Assembly: GCF_042676045.1 (NCBI RefSeq) | Contig: NZ_JBHTJV010000009.1 | Span: 496,001 to 560,000 of the forward strand | Direction: 5' to 3' | Source: Pseudahrensia aquimaris | Lineage (GTDB): Bacteria; Pseudomonadota; Alphaproteobacteria; Rhizobiales; Rhizobiaceae | DNA: 64,000 nt | Shown: positions 42,476 through 50,166 of the stretch, piece after piece | Layout of the letters: every line of letters starts with the position of its first letter | Position numbering within the stretch: the stretch's first letter is position 1 | Notes under the pieces: generated by a model | The model's database searches: none | The model's input: only the letters and a program-made list of their open reading frames with translations | Told to the model about the DNA's origin: nothing | Translations under genes and position numbers: made by a program

Positions 42476-43831
42476 TTAGACGGCCACCGAGTAGCGGTGC
42501 TTTGTTTCGGCCATATAGGCGTCGAACCAAGAAGCAACGATGCGTGCGAAAGGACGTGCATTTTCTGGAATAACGAAAGTGTCGCCGACCATTCCGCATA
42601 ATCCATCATTGTCGGATTTCGCTAACAATTTAGCCTCGGCCAGATACGGCCCGGCCAAACCGCCAAAGCGGCGCTCCAAATCTCCAAACCGCAATTCGAA
42701 ATCACACATCAGCCGCTCAATAATGAAGCCGCGGATGAGATCGTCGGTGGAAAGCGCCATGCCTTTATTGGCGGGCAAGCGGCCTTCCGAAATCGCTTGT
42801 TGATACTGAGCAGTCGGCAAGACATTTTGGATATACCCGCCGTCAAAGCGCGAGATCGACGATCCACCAAGGCCGAGAAGGGTAGAACATTCATCCGTGG
42901 TATAGCCTTGGAAGTTGCGGCGCAGGCGACCGCTGGCAGCCGCCTTAGCCATCGCGTCATTTGGCTTGGCAAAATGGTCGATGCCGATGGCTACATAACC
43001 TGCTTCTTTCAGCAATTCTTCTGCGTGGCGCGCTTGGCGAAACCGCTCTTGGGTGTCCGGCAGCGCTTCGGTTGGTATCATCTGTTGATGCTTTTTCATC
43101 CACGGCACATGGGCATAGCCAAACAACGCAATGCGGTCTGGATCAAGCTCAATCACTTTGTTGATCGTGTCGCTCATCGTGGCGATGGTCTGATACGGCA
43201 GGCCGTAAAGCACATCGATGTTCAGCGAACCGACCCCCACATCGCGAAGCGAGCGGATCACCGTTTCGGTCTGTTCAAAGGTCTGGGGACGGTTGATAGC
43301 CTTTTGCACCTTGGGGTCAAAGTCCTGCACGCCCAGGCTGGCGCGGGTAATGCCCAGTTCGTTCAGTCCGGCTAACGTGTCGCCAGATACGTCCGATGGG
43401 TCGATCTCAACGGAAATCTCAGTTTTATCAGTCAGCAGAAAATTGTCGCGCAGGGCATAGCCCAATCGAATCGCGTCCTGGCTGCGCAACATGCTGGGTG
43501 AGCCACCGCCGAAATGGACCTGGCTGACCGGAATGGACTTACCCGACCGCTCCGCCACAAGCGCCATCTCGCGGGCGAGGAAACCCACATAGGTCGAAAC
43601 GGGTGCGTACTGTTTCGTGTGCTTGGTGTGGCAACCACAAAACCAGCAAAGCCGGTCACAGAAGGGAATATGGGCGTACAGCGAGATCGGCTGGCGGGAG
43701 GAAAGCCCGTCGATCAACGCACCCATCATCTGCGGCCCTTGATCGGGCTGAAAGTGTGGAGCGGTCGGGTAACTGGTATACCGCGGCACGGAGCCGGGGT
43801 GTTTATCAAGTATCGCTTTAGGGTCGATCAT
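42476..43831 (-). CDS. hemN: Oxygen-independent coproporphyrinogen III oxidase
   Basis: This 451-residue radical-SAM enzyme converts coproporphyrinogen III to protoporphyrinogen IX without oxygen. The 4Fe-4S/SAM motif is CDRLCWFC (Cys58/62/65), followed by an extra Cys67 known in HemN, and HFGGGSPSMLR follows. It supplies haem for the cbb3 oxidase when oxygen is scarce. Its ATG overlaps the hemerythrin stop (ATGA), so both are probably expressed from the FNR-box promoter upstream. Confidence 0.96.
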   Translation of the reverse strand: MIDPKAILDKHPGSVPRYTSYPTAPHFQPDQGPQMMGALIDGLSSRQPISLYAHIPFCDRLCWFCGCHTKHTKQYAPVSTYVGFLAREMALVAERSGKSIPVSQVHFGGGSPSMLRSQDAIRLGYALRDNFLLTDKTEISVEIDPSDVSGDTLAGLNELGITRASLGVQDFDPKVQKAINRPQTFEQTETVIRSLRDVGVGSLNIDVLYGLPYQTIATMSDTINKVIELDPDRIALFGYAHVPWMKKHQQMIPTEALPDTQERFRQARHAEELLKEAGYVAIGIDHFAKPNDAMAKAAASGRLRRNFQGYTTDECSTLLGLGGSSISRFDGGYIQNVLPTAQYQQAISEGRLPANKGMALSTDDLIRGFIIERLMCDFELRFGDLERRFGGLAGPYLAEAKLLAKSDNDGLCGMVGDTFVIPENARPFARIVASWFDAYMAETKHRYSVAV

Positions 43832-44388
43832 TGGGACGCCTTTTGCGAATTCATCATGATGGGCAGAACGTGCTCAACCTCGAAAGCGATGTGGCGGCGG
43901 ATGCCCTCGAAGAAGCCTCGCAACATATAGGAAAGCGTTTCGCTGGAGTGTTCGTCACCCTGCATCACCTGACGGCGCAAACCATCAGACAATTCTTCCG
44001 CAAAGCTCTCGTCTTCCCAATGTTCAAAGCGCAGCCGTTCAAGGCTTTGGGCCATTGCTTCATCTTCAAGGCCCATCGCTTGCAGGAATGGGAAGACCCG
44101 CTTCTCTTCAAAGTCATGGGCAGCTTTCACAGTGCTGTAGAGGCTGCGCGAAACAACCAGCATGTGCTGCGTATCAGCATGATCGGGCAGACCGTCGGCA
44201 ATCGATTCAAGTTCGGAGCATAGAGAAAGTTGACGCTGATGGTGATCGTTCATCAATCGTTTGATTTCTCCAGCGCATTCGGGATGGCTTCGGCAATTGC
44301 ATTTTGTGGTGCAAGGCGTTTCGCACAGCGCCATTGCTGCGGCGTGAACAGATGCACCGTTGGTGATGTTTGTATGCGGGGTCGTCAT
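43828..44388 (-). CDS. Hemerythrin domain protein with cysteine-rich N-terminus
   Basis: This 186-residue protein has a hemerythrin-type four-helix domain (about 40-180) with ligand-like residues in NDHHQRQ, AHDFEEKRVFPFL, FEHWEDE and HIAFEVEHVLP. The di-iron centre would bind oxygen, NO or sense iron. The N-terminus carries five cysteines (22, 26, 30, 32, 38: CETPCTTKCNCRSHPEC), unusual for hemerythrins and suitable for an Fe-S cluster or zinc. It is first in the hemN operon, divergent from ccoN across a perfect FNR box, so it is probably induced at low oxygen. Confidence 0.88.
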   Translation of the reverse strand: MTTPHTNITNGASVHAAAMALCETPCTTKCNCRSHPECAGEIKRLMNDHHQRQLSLCSELESIADGLPDHADTQHMLVVSRSLYSTVKAAHDFEEKRVFPFLQAMGLEDEAMAQSLERLRFEHWEDESFAEELSDGLRRQVMQGDEHSSETLSYMLRGFFEGIRRHIAFEVEHVLPIMMNSQKASQ

Positions 44389-44443
44389 GGCGAGCTCCTC
44401 CTAGAATTGCCGATGACTTTGCCCATCAAAAACGTCTGCGTCC

Positions 44444-44457
44444 TTGATCGAGATCAA
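44444..44457. promoter_or_regulatory. Perfect FNR box shared by divergent hemerythrin-hemN and cco operons
   Basis: TTGATCGAGATCAA matches the FNR consensus exactly and sits in the 216-base gap between the two operons. For ccoN a -10-like TATTTG lies at 44481-44486, close to the spacing seen at the DUF6455 promoter. For the hemerythrin side the predicted -10 (CAAAGT) is weaker. One dimer site may serve both directions. Confidence 0.85.
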
Positions 44458-44604
44458 CGAACGAAAATCTCATTATCGCTTATTTGAAGGCAAGCAGGTG
44501 GTCCAAGGGGAGCCGGACCATCTGCCTTTGACCTCACTTAAATTAGCTCCCGCGAGATCTCCGCTCTTGTCATTTTCAAAGAGCATGTCTGAAGGGAGAC
44601 ATTC

Positions 44605-46233
44605 ATGAGAAACGCAACGGAAGCCATCGCGCTGGGGTTAGCTACCCTTGTAGCGCTGCTTGGCGCAGCCTTCGCACAGGACGATCTGTTCCGCGCGCAT
44701 GCATGGATATTGGTGGCAGTTCTGTCCATCACGACGATCATCCTGATCCGTCGTGTGGAATTTGTGCCAGCAGGCCAAACGCTGCCGCCGAAAGACACAT
44801 CTGGCTACATGGACGATGTGGTGCGCTACGGCGTCATCGCTACTTTGTTCTGGGGCATTACAGGCTTTTTGGTTGGTGTGCTTATTGCAGCCCAGCTTGC
44901 CTGGCCAATTTTGAACATCGAACCATGGTTCAACTTCGGACGGCTGCGCCCGCTGCATACATCGGCGGTTATCTTCGCCTTTGGCGGCAATGCGCTCTTG
45001 TGCACCAGCTTTTACGTCGTTCAGCGCACCTGTAAAGCGCGACTCTTCGGCGGAAACCTCGCTTGGTTCGTCTTCTGGGGTTATCAGCTCTTTATCGTGA
45101 TGGCTGCTACCGGCTACCTGCTCGGCATCACCCAGTCGAAAGAATACGCTGAGCCGGAATGGTATGTTGATATCTGGCTGACGGTTGTTTGGGTTGCTTA
45201 TCTCATCGTTTTCATGGGCACGATTGTGCGGCGTAAAGAGCCTCACATTTATGTGGCCAACTGGTTTTACCTATCGTTCATCATCACCGTTGCGATGTTG
45301 CATTTGGTCAACAACGCTTCGATCCCGGTCTCCCTGCTCGGCGTAAAATCTTATTCTGCCTTCGCGGGTGTGCAGGATGCGCTGACCCAGTGGTGGTATG
45401 GTCACAACGCCGTTGGCTTCTTTCTCACCGCTGGCTTTCTGGGCATGATGTATTACTTCGTGCCGAAACAGGCCGACCGGCCGATCTTTTCCTATCGCCT
45501 GTCGATCATTCACTTCTGGGCGCTGATCTTCCTGTATATCTGGGCTGGTCCGCACCACCTCCACTACACGGCGCTGCCCGATTGGGCACAGACGCTGGGC
45601 ATGGTGTTCTCTATCATGCTGTGGATGCCCTCATGGGGTGGCATGATCAACGGCCTGATGACGCTGCAAGGCGCTTGGGACAAACTCCGCACGGACCCTA
45701 TCCTGCGCATGTTCGTCATCGCGCTCGCCTTCTACGGCATGTCGACCTTCGAAGGTCCGATGATGTCCATCAAGGCGGTCAACTCGCTGTCGCACTACAC
45801 CGACTGGACCATTGGTCACGTCCACTCTGGTGCGCTGGGTTGGAACGGTATGGTCACATTCGCCTCGCTCTATTATCTGGTGCCCAAATTGTGGGGCCGT
45901 TCGCAGCTTTATTCTATGCGACTGGTCAACTGGCATCTGTGGCTCGCCACAATCGGCATCGTTGTCTACGCCGCTGTGATGTGGGTTGCCGGTATCACGC
46001 AAGGTCTGATGTGGCGCGAATACGATGACCAGGGCTTCCTCGTGAACTCCTTCATCGAAACCGTTTCGGCCATTCACCCTGAATACGTCATGCGCACCTT
46101 TGGCGGCTTGCTTTATCTCGCAGGCGGTCTGGTCATGGCTTACAACATCTGGCGCACGATCCGTGGCGACATCCGGGAAGAGGCGCCCATTGGTGGCGCT
46201 TATTCCCAGCCCGCCACCGCGCCAGCCGAATAG
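44605..46233 (+). CDS. ccoN: Cytochrome c oxidase cbb3-type subunit I
   Basis: This 542-residue haem-copper oxidase catalytic subunit has about 12-14 membrane helices. Histidines for haem and CuB lie in PLHTSAVIFAFGG, AVGFFLTAGFLGMMYYFVP with HNA before it, WAGPHHLHYTALP and TIGHVHSGALGW. It reduces oxygen with high affinity at the inner membrane. It is the first gene of ccoNOQP and lies downstream of the FNR box. The ribosome site GGGAG precedes the ATG. Confidence 0.98.
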   Translation: MRNATEAIALGLATLVALLGAAFAQDDLFRAHAWILVAVLSITTIILIRRVEFVPAGQTLPPKDTSGYMDDVVRYGVIATLFWGITGFLVGVLIAAQLAWPILNIEPWFNFGRLRPLHTSAVIFAFGGNALLCTSFYVVQRTCKARLFGGNLAWFVFWGYQLFIVMAATGYLLGITQSKEYAEPEWYVDIWLTVVWVAYLIVFMGTIVRRKEPHIYVANWFYLSFIITVAMLHLVNNASIPVSLLGVKSYSAFAGVQDALTQWWYGHNAVGFFLTAGFLGMMYYFVPKQADRPIFSYRLSIIHFWALIFLYIWAGPHHLHYTALPDWAQTLGMVFSIMLWMPSWGGMINGLMTLQGAWDKLRTDPILRMFVIALAFYGMSTFEGPMMSIKAVNSLSHYTDWTIGHVHSGALGWNGMVTFASLYYLVPKLWGRSQLYSMRLVNWHLWLATIGIVVYAAVMWVAGITQGLMWREYDDQGFLVNSFIETVSAIHPEYVMRTFGGLLYLAGGLVMAYNIWRTIRGDIREEAPIGGAYSQPATAPAE

Positions 46234-46246
46234 GAGGGGTTGAGCA

Positions 46247-46978
46247 ATGTCTTTCCTCGACAAACACAAGAAACTTGAACGCAACCTCTCGCTGCTTTTC
46301 GTTGGCTCGCTTCTGGCGGTGCTGGTGGGTGGCATCGTGGAAATCGCACCACTGTTCTACGTCAAGAACACGATCGAGAAGGTTGAGGGCATGCGCCCTT
46401 ACACCCCGCTCGAACTGGCGGGACGCAACGTCTACATCCGTGAGGGCTGCTATCTTTGCCACTCGCAGATGATCCGCCCGTTCCGCGACGAAGTGGAACG
46501 CTACGGCGCATATTCGCTGGCGGCTGAAAGCATGTACGACCACCCCTTCCAGTGGGGCTCCAAACGCACTGGGCCAGACCTGGCCCGTGTTGGTGGGCGC
46601 TATTCGGACGAGTGGCACGTGCAGCACTTGAAAGACCCGCGCAGCGTGGTGCCAGAGTCGATCATGCCGCCGTACTCGTTCCTCGCTAATACGCCGCTGA
46701 ACACCGAAAACTTCGGTGCTCATCTACAGGCCAACGCGATGGTTGGTGTGCCTTACAACGCCGAAATGATCGAGAACGCCGTTCTCGACATGCAGGCGCA
46801 AGCCGACCCGGAGGCCGATACTGACGGGTTGGAAAGCCGCTACAGCAACATCCGCATCCGCGACTTTGACGGCCAGCCCGGCCAGCTCACGGAAATGGAT
46901 GCGCTTGTCGCTTACCTGCAAATGCTCGGCACTCTCGTGGACCGCAAGGCCTACGAGCAGAACGAAAACCTGCGTTAA
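46247..46978 (+). CDS. ccoO: Cytochrome c oxidase cbb3-type subunit II (mono-haem)
   Basis: This 243-residue membrane-anchored cytochrome c has one N-terminal helix (LLFVGSLLAVLVGGIVEIAPL). One haem site CYLCHS lies near residue 68, with the axial methionine in SQMIRPFRDE or further downstream. It passes electrons from CcoP to CcoN. It starts 13 bases after ccoN with a good AGGAGG site. Confidence 0.97.
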   Translation: MSFLDKHKKLERNLSLLFVGSLLAVLVGGIVEIAPLFYVKNTIEKVEGMRPYTPLELAGRNVYIREGCYLCHSQMIRPFRDEVERYGAYSLAAESMYDHPFQWGSKRTGPDLARVGGRYSDEWHVQHLKDPRSVVPESIMPPYSFLANTPLNTENFGAHLQANAMVGVPYNAEMIENAVLDMQAQADPEADTDGLESRYSNIRIRDFDGQPGQLTEMDALVAYLQMLGTLVDRKAYEQNENLR

Positions 46979-46989
46979 GGAGAACCCGA

Positions 46990-47151
46990 ATGGACTACGA
47001 AATCTTCCGCATCTTCGCGGACTCCTGGGGACTTCTCTACCTGTTTGCGCTGTTCCTGGGCGTCATCTTCTTCACCTTCCGCCCCGGCTCGAAAGAGATC
47101 GCCAAGAAGGTTTCACAGATCCCGTTTGATAAGGATGAGCCAAATGTCTGA
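46990..47151 (+). CDS. ccoQ: Cytochrome c oxidase cbb3-type subunit CcoQ
   Basis: This 53-residue single-helix protein (MDYEIFRIFADSWGLLYLF..., ending FDKDEPNV) matches CcoQ/FixQ: the YxxFRxFADSWGLL motif, a helix up to VIFFTFRPG, then a charged tail. CcoQ stabilises the complex. It overlaps the ccoP start by 8 bases. Confidence 0.95.
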   Translation: MDYEIFRIFADSWGLLYLFALFLGVIFFTFRPGSKEIAKKVSQIPFDKDEPNV

Positions 47152-48034
47152 CCAAGAAAAAGACATTGACCAACCCACCGGCGTAGAGACGACCGGCCAC
47201 GAATGGGATGGCATCAAAGAACTGAACAACCCGCTACCGCGTTGGTGGTTGTGGACCTTCTACGCCACGATCATCTGGTCTGTTGGCTATATGGTCTACT
47301 ATCCGGCGATCCCGCTTATTGAAGGCTCAACTATGGGCATTTCAGGCGTCACTGCTCGGGGCAATCTCAAGGTCGAGATGGACGCGGCAGATTTAGCCCG
47401 GCGCGATAAGGTTGCGCTGTTGGCTGAGCAAGACATCACGGAAGTAGCCAAGAACGAAGAGCTTGTGCGTTTCGCAACCGCTGGCGGCTCGTCGCTCTAC
47501 AAGGTGAATTGTTCCCAGTGCCACGGCGCTGCTGCGCAGGGTGGCGAGGGCTATCCGAACCTGTCTGATGATGACTGGCTTTGGGGTGGTGATCTGGAAG
47601 CGATCTATATCACAATCGCCCACGGCGTCCGCAATGACGAAGACGACGATGCGCGCCAATCGGCCATGCCTGCCTATGGCAAGGATGAGCTGCTCTCGCG
47701 TGAAGAGGTCAACGCGGTGGCCGAATACGTGCTGCAAATCTCCGGCAAGGAACACGATGCCGCGTTGGCTGGCCAAGGCCAAGCGACCTTTGCCGAACAG
47801 TGCAGCGCTTGCCACGGCGAAAACGGCAAAGGCATCCGCGATCTGGGTGCGCCAAATTTGACAGACGCAATTGCACTTTACGGCAGTGATCGTGAAAGCC
47901 TTCGCGCGCAAATATGGAACCCACAACAGGGTGCCATGCCGCCGTGGATCGCTCGTTTAGGTGACGCCAACATCAAGCAGTTGGCCATCTACGTTCACTC
48001 TCTGGGCGGCGGCGAAGCCGACAAAGAAGAGTAG
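47144..48034 (+). CDS. ccoP: Cytochrome c oxidase cbb3-type subunit III (di-haem)
   Basis: This 296-residue membrane-anchored di-haem cytochrome c has one helix (WWLWTFYATIIWSVGYMVYY). Two CxxCH haem sites are visible, CSQCHG (Cys123-His127) and CSACHG, with downstream methionines in SAMPAYG and GAMPPW. It receives electrons from soluble cytochrome c or the bc1 complex. The ATG at 47144, inside the ccoQ coding end, has an AAGGA site 8 bases before it; ATG at 47135 is less likely. Confidence 0.97.
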   Translation: MSDQEKDIDQPTGVETTGHEWDGIKELNNPLPRWWLWTFYATIIWSVGYMVYYPAIPLIEGSTMGISGVTARGNLKVEMDAADLARRDKVALLAEQDITEVAKNEELVRFATAGGSSLYKVNCSQCHGAAAQGGEGYPNLSDDDWLWGGDLEAIYITIAHGVRNDEDDDARQSAMPAYGKDELLSREEVNAVAEYVLQISGKEHDAALAGQGQATFAEQCSACHGENGKGIRDLGAPNLTDAIALYGSDRESLRAQIWNPQQGAMPPWIARLGDANIKQLAIYVHSLGGGEADKEE

Positions 48035-48046
48035 TATAAAAACCTG

Positions 48047-49660
48047 ATGGACCAGATCGCACCGGAAAAGACCGCCATAAAAACTGACGTCGAAACCTTT
48101 GACGCGGAGGCGGTCAATTCCAAGCAAAATCAGGCGCTCTACGAGGCCCGCAAAAAGATCCACCCGAAAGCAACGACGGGTTTCTTCCGCACGTTCAAAT
48201 GGTGGATTATGGGCGTCACACTTGGCATCTATTATCTGACGCCTTGGTTGCGCTGGGATCGCGGTCCTGGCGCACCCGATCAGGCGGTTCTGGTCGATCT
48301 TGCCAACAGGCGCTTCTATTTCTTCTTCATCGAAATCTGGCCGCATGAATTTTTTTACGTGGCCGGAATGCTGGTCATGGCCGGTATCGCGCTGTTTCTC
48401 GTAACCTCAACGCTGGGTCGCGCGTGGTGCGGCTATGCGTGCCCGCAAACGGTATGGGTTGATCTGTTTCTAGTGGTGGAGCGCTTCTTCGAAGGCGACC
48501 GCAATGCGCGCATTAAGCTCGACAGCGCACCGATGTCTGGCTCAAAGCTCGCCAAACGAACGGGCAAACATGCCGTCTGGCTGGTGATTGCTGTTCTTAC
48601 AGGTGGCGCGTGGGTCTTCTATTTTGCCGATGCTCCAACCCTGCTTTGGAACCTTGTAACCGGCCAAGCGATCCCCGAAGCCTATATTACCATCGCGATC
48701 CTTACAGCCACCACTTATGTATTCGGTGGTTTCATGCGCGAACAGGTATGCACTTATATGTGCCCATGGCCGCGTATTCAGGCGGCAATGCTAGACGAAA
48801 ATTCGCTCACCGTTACCTACAACGCATGGCGGGGCGAAGGCCGTGCGAAGGGCGCAATGCGCCTGCGCAAAGAGGGCAAGCCTGTTGGTGATTGTGTCGA
48901 TTGCAACGCCTGCGTTGCTGTCTGTCCCCAAGGTATCGACATTCGCGATGGCCAGCAGATGGAGTGCATCACTTGCGCCCTGTGCATTGATGCCTGCGAT
49001 AACGTGATGGAAAAACTCGGCCTTGAAAAAGGCCTGATCGCCTACAGCACGCTCGACACCTACATGGGCAATATGCGGTTGGCGGGCGTTTCTGGTGACG
49101 TTGGAGAGGTTACGTCGAACCGCGTTTACAATCAGGTCAAACCGTTCAACGTCCGCACCAAAGCGGGCGAACTGGTCGATCAGGTAAAGCACACAACTTG
49201 GCGCTCGGTAATGACCCTGCGCACCTATATTTACCTAGCGATTTATGCCTTGATTGGTGCTGCACTGCTCACCGTTCTAGCAATGCGCGAAACGTTGGAT
49301 GTCAACGTGCTGCACGACCGCAATCCGCTTTTTGTGCAACTAAGCGACGGTTCAATCCGCAACGGCTATGAGGTCAAAATTCTCAACATGCGCGGCGAAA
49401 CCCGCCAGTTCTGGGTGCAGACTGAGGGCTTGGAAGGTGCGACCATGAAAACTGCTGGATCGCAGAACAAAGCGACGGAATCATTGTTGATCGAGGTCAA
49501 TGCGGACAAACTACGAGCGACTAGAATTTTCGTCATCGTACCGAGGGAAAATCTTTCGGCTGAGAAGACACCGTTCCGCTTCAAAGTAACCGCCCTGCGC
49601 GGTGCGGAAACGACAAGCACCGGCGCCAATTTCGAAGCGCCAGCGGAGGTTTCAAAATGA
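48047..49660 (+). CDS. ccoG: Cytochrome c oxidase accessory protein CcoG (RdxA/FixG)
   Basis: This 537-residue membrane ferredoxin is needed for copper delivery to cbb3 oxidase. It has several N-terminal and one C-terminal membrane segments, a CGYACPQTVW site, and two 4Fe-4S ferredoxin motifs (CVDCNACVAVCPQG and CITCALCIDACDN). The C-terminal periplasmic domain is immunoglobulin-like. It is the first gene of ccoGHIS and starts 12 bases after ccoP, so both sets are probably one transcript. Confidence 0.96.
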   Translation: MDQIAPEKTAIKTDVETFDAEAVNSKQNQALYEARKKIHPKATTGFFRTFKWWIMGVTLGIYYLTPWLRWDRGPGAPDQAVLVDLANRRFYFFFIEIWPHEFFYVAGMLVMAGIALFLVTSTLGRAWCGYACPQTVWVDLFLVVERFFEGDRNARIKLDSAPMSGSKLAKRTGKHAVWLVIAVLTGGAWVFYFADAPTLLWNLVTGQAIPEAYITIAILTATTYVFGGFMREQVCTYMCPWPRIQAAMLDENSLTVTYNAWRGEGRAKGAMRLRKEGKPVGDCVDCNACVAVCPQGIDIRDGQQMECITCALCIDACDNVMEKLGLEKGLIAYSTLDTYMGNMRLAGVSGDVGEVTSNRVYNQVKPFNVRTKAGELVDQVKHTTWRSVMTLRTYIYLAIYALIGAALLTVLAMRETLDVNVLHDRNPLFVQLSDGSIRNGYEVKILNMRGETRQFWVQTEGLEGATMKTAGSQNKATESLLIEVNADKLRATRIFVIVPRENLSAEKTPFRFKVTALRGAETTSTGANFEAPAEVSK

Positions 49661-50166
49661 GTGTTCAGATGGAAAACGACAATGGTTTCCGCCTTAAGGG
49701 CTGGCACGTTCTATCCATGTTCATCGCTTTCTTTGGTGTCATTATTGTCGTCAATGTTTTTATGGCGACACTCGCTTCCAGCACTTGGACCGGCTTGATT
49801 GTCAAAAATTCCTATGTCGCCAGCCAAACCTTCAATGCCGAATTGGCTGCGGCACGTGCACAGCAGGTTGCCGGCTGGAAATCGCAACTGGCTTATCAAG
49901 ATGGGCGTCTGTCGGTTTCGCTCACAGGCAAAGAGGGTGAACCACTGATGCTGAATGCGGCACGTGTTACCTTTGGGCGACCGGCCTTTGAACAACAGGA
50001 TCAAACAGTTGATTTGGTGCCAGTTGGGCAGGGGCAATACGCAGTCGACGTCAATCTGGCATCGGGTGAATGGTTCGTGCAGGTCACGGGAACAATTGAT
50101 GGCAAGCCCTATCGCCGCGATGCTGGCCTGACCACAAACCATAAATTCTCCGGTCGCATAAAATGA
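49657..50166 (+). CDS. ccoH: FixH/CcoH family protein
   Basis: This 169-residue protein has a single N-terminal membrane helix (GWHVLSMFIAFFGVIIVVNVF) and a periplasmic domain of the FixH family (SYVASQTFN near the helix). It is an assembly factor for cbb3 oxidase. Its ATG overlaps the ccoG stop (ATGA), and its own stop overlaps the ccoI start in the same way, so expression is tightly coupled. Confidence 0.94.
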   Translation: MSVQMENDNGFRLKGWHVLSMFIAFFGVIIVVNVFMATLASSTWTGLIVKNSYVASQTFNAELAAARAQQVAGWKSQLAYQDGRLSVSLTGKEGEPLMLNAARVTFGRPAFEQQDQTVDLVPVGQGQYAVDVNLASGEWFVQVTGTIDGKPYRRDAGLTTNHKFSGRIK

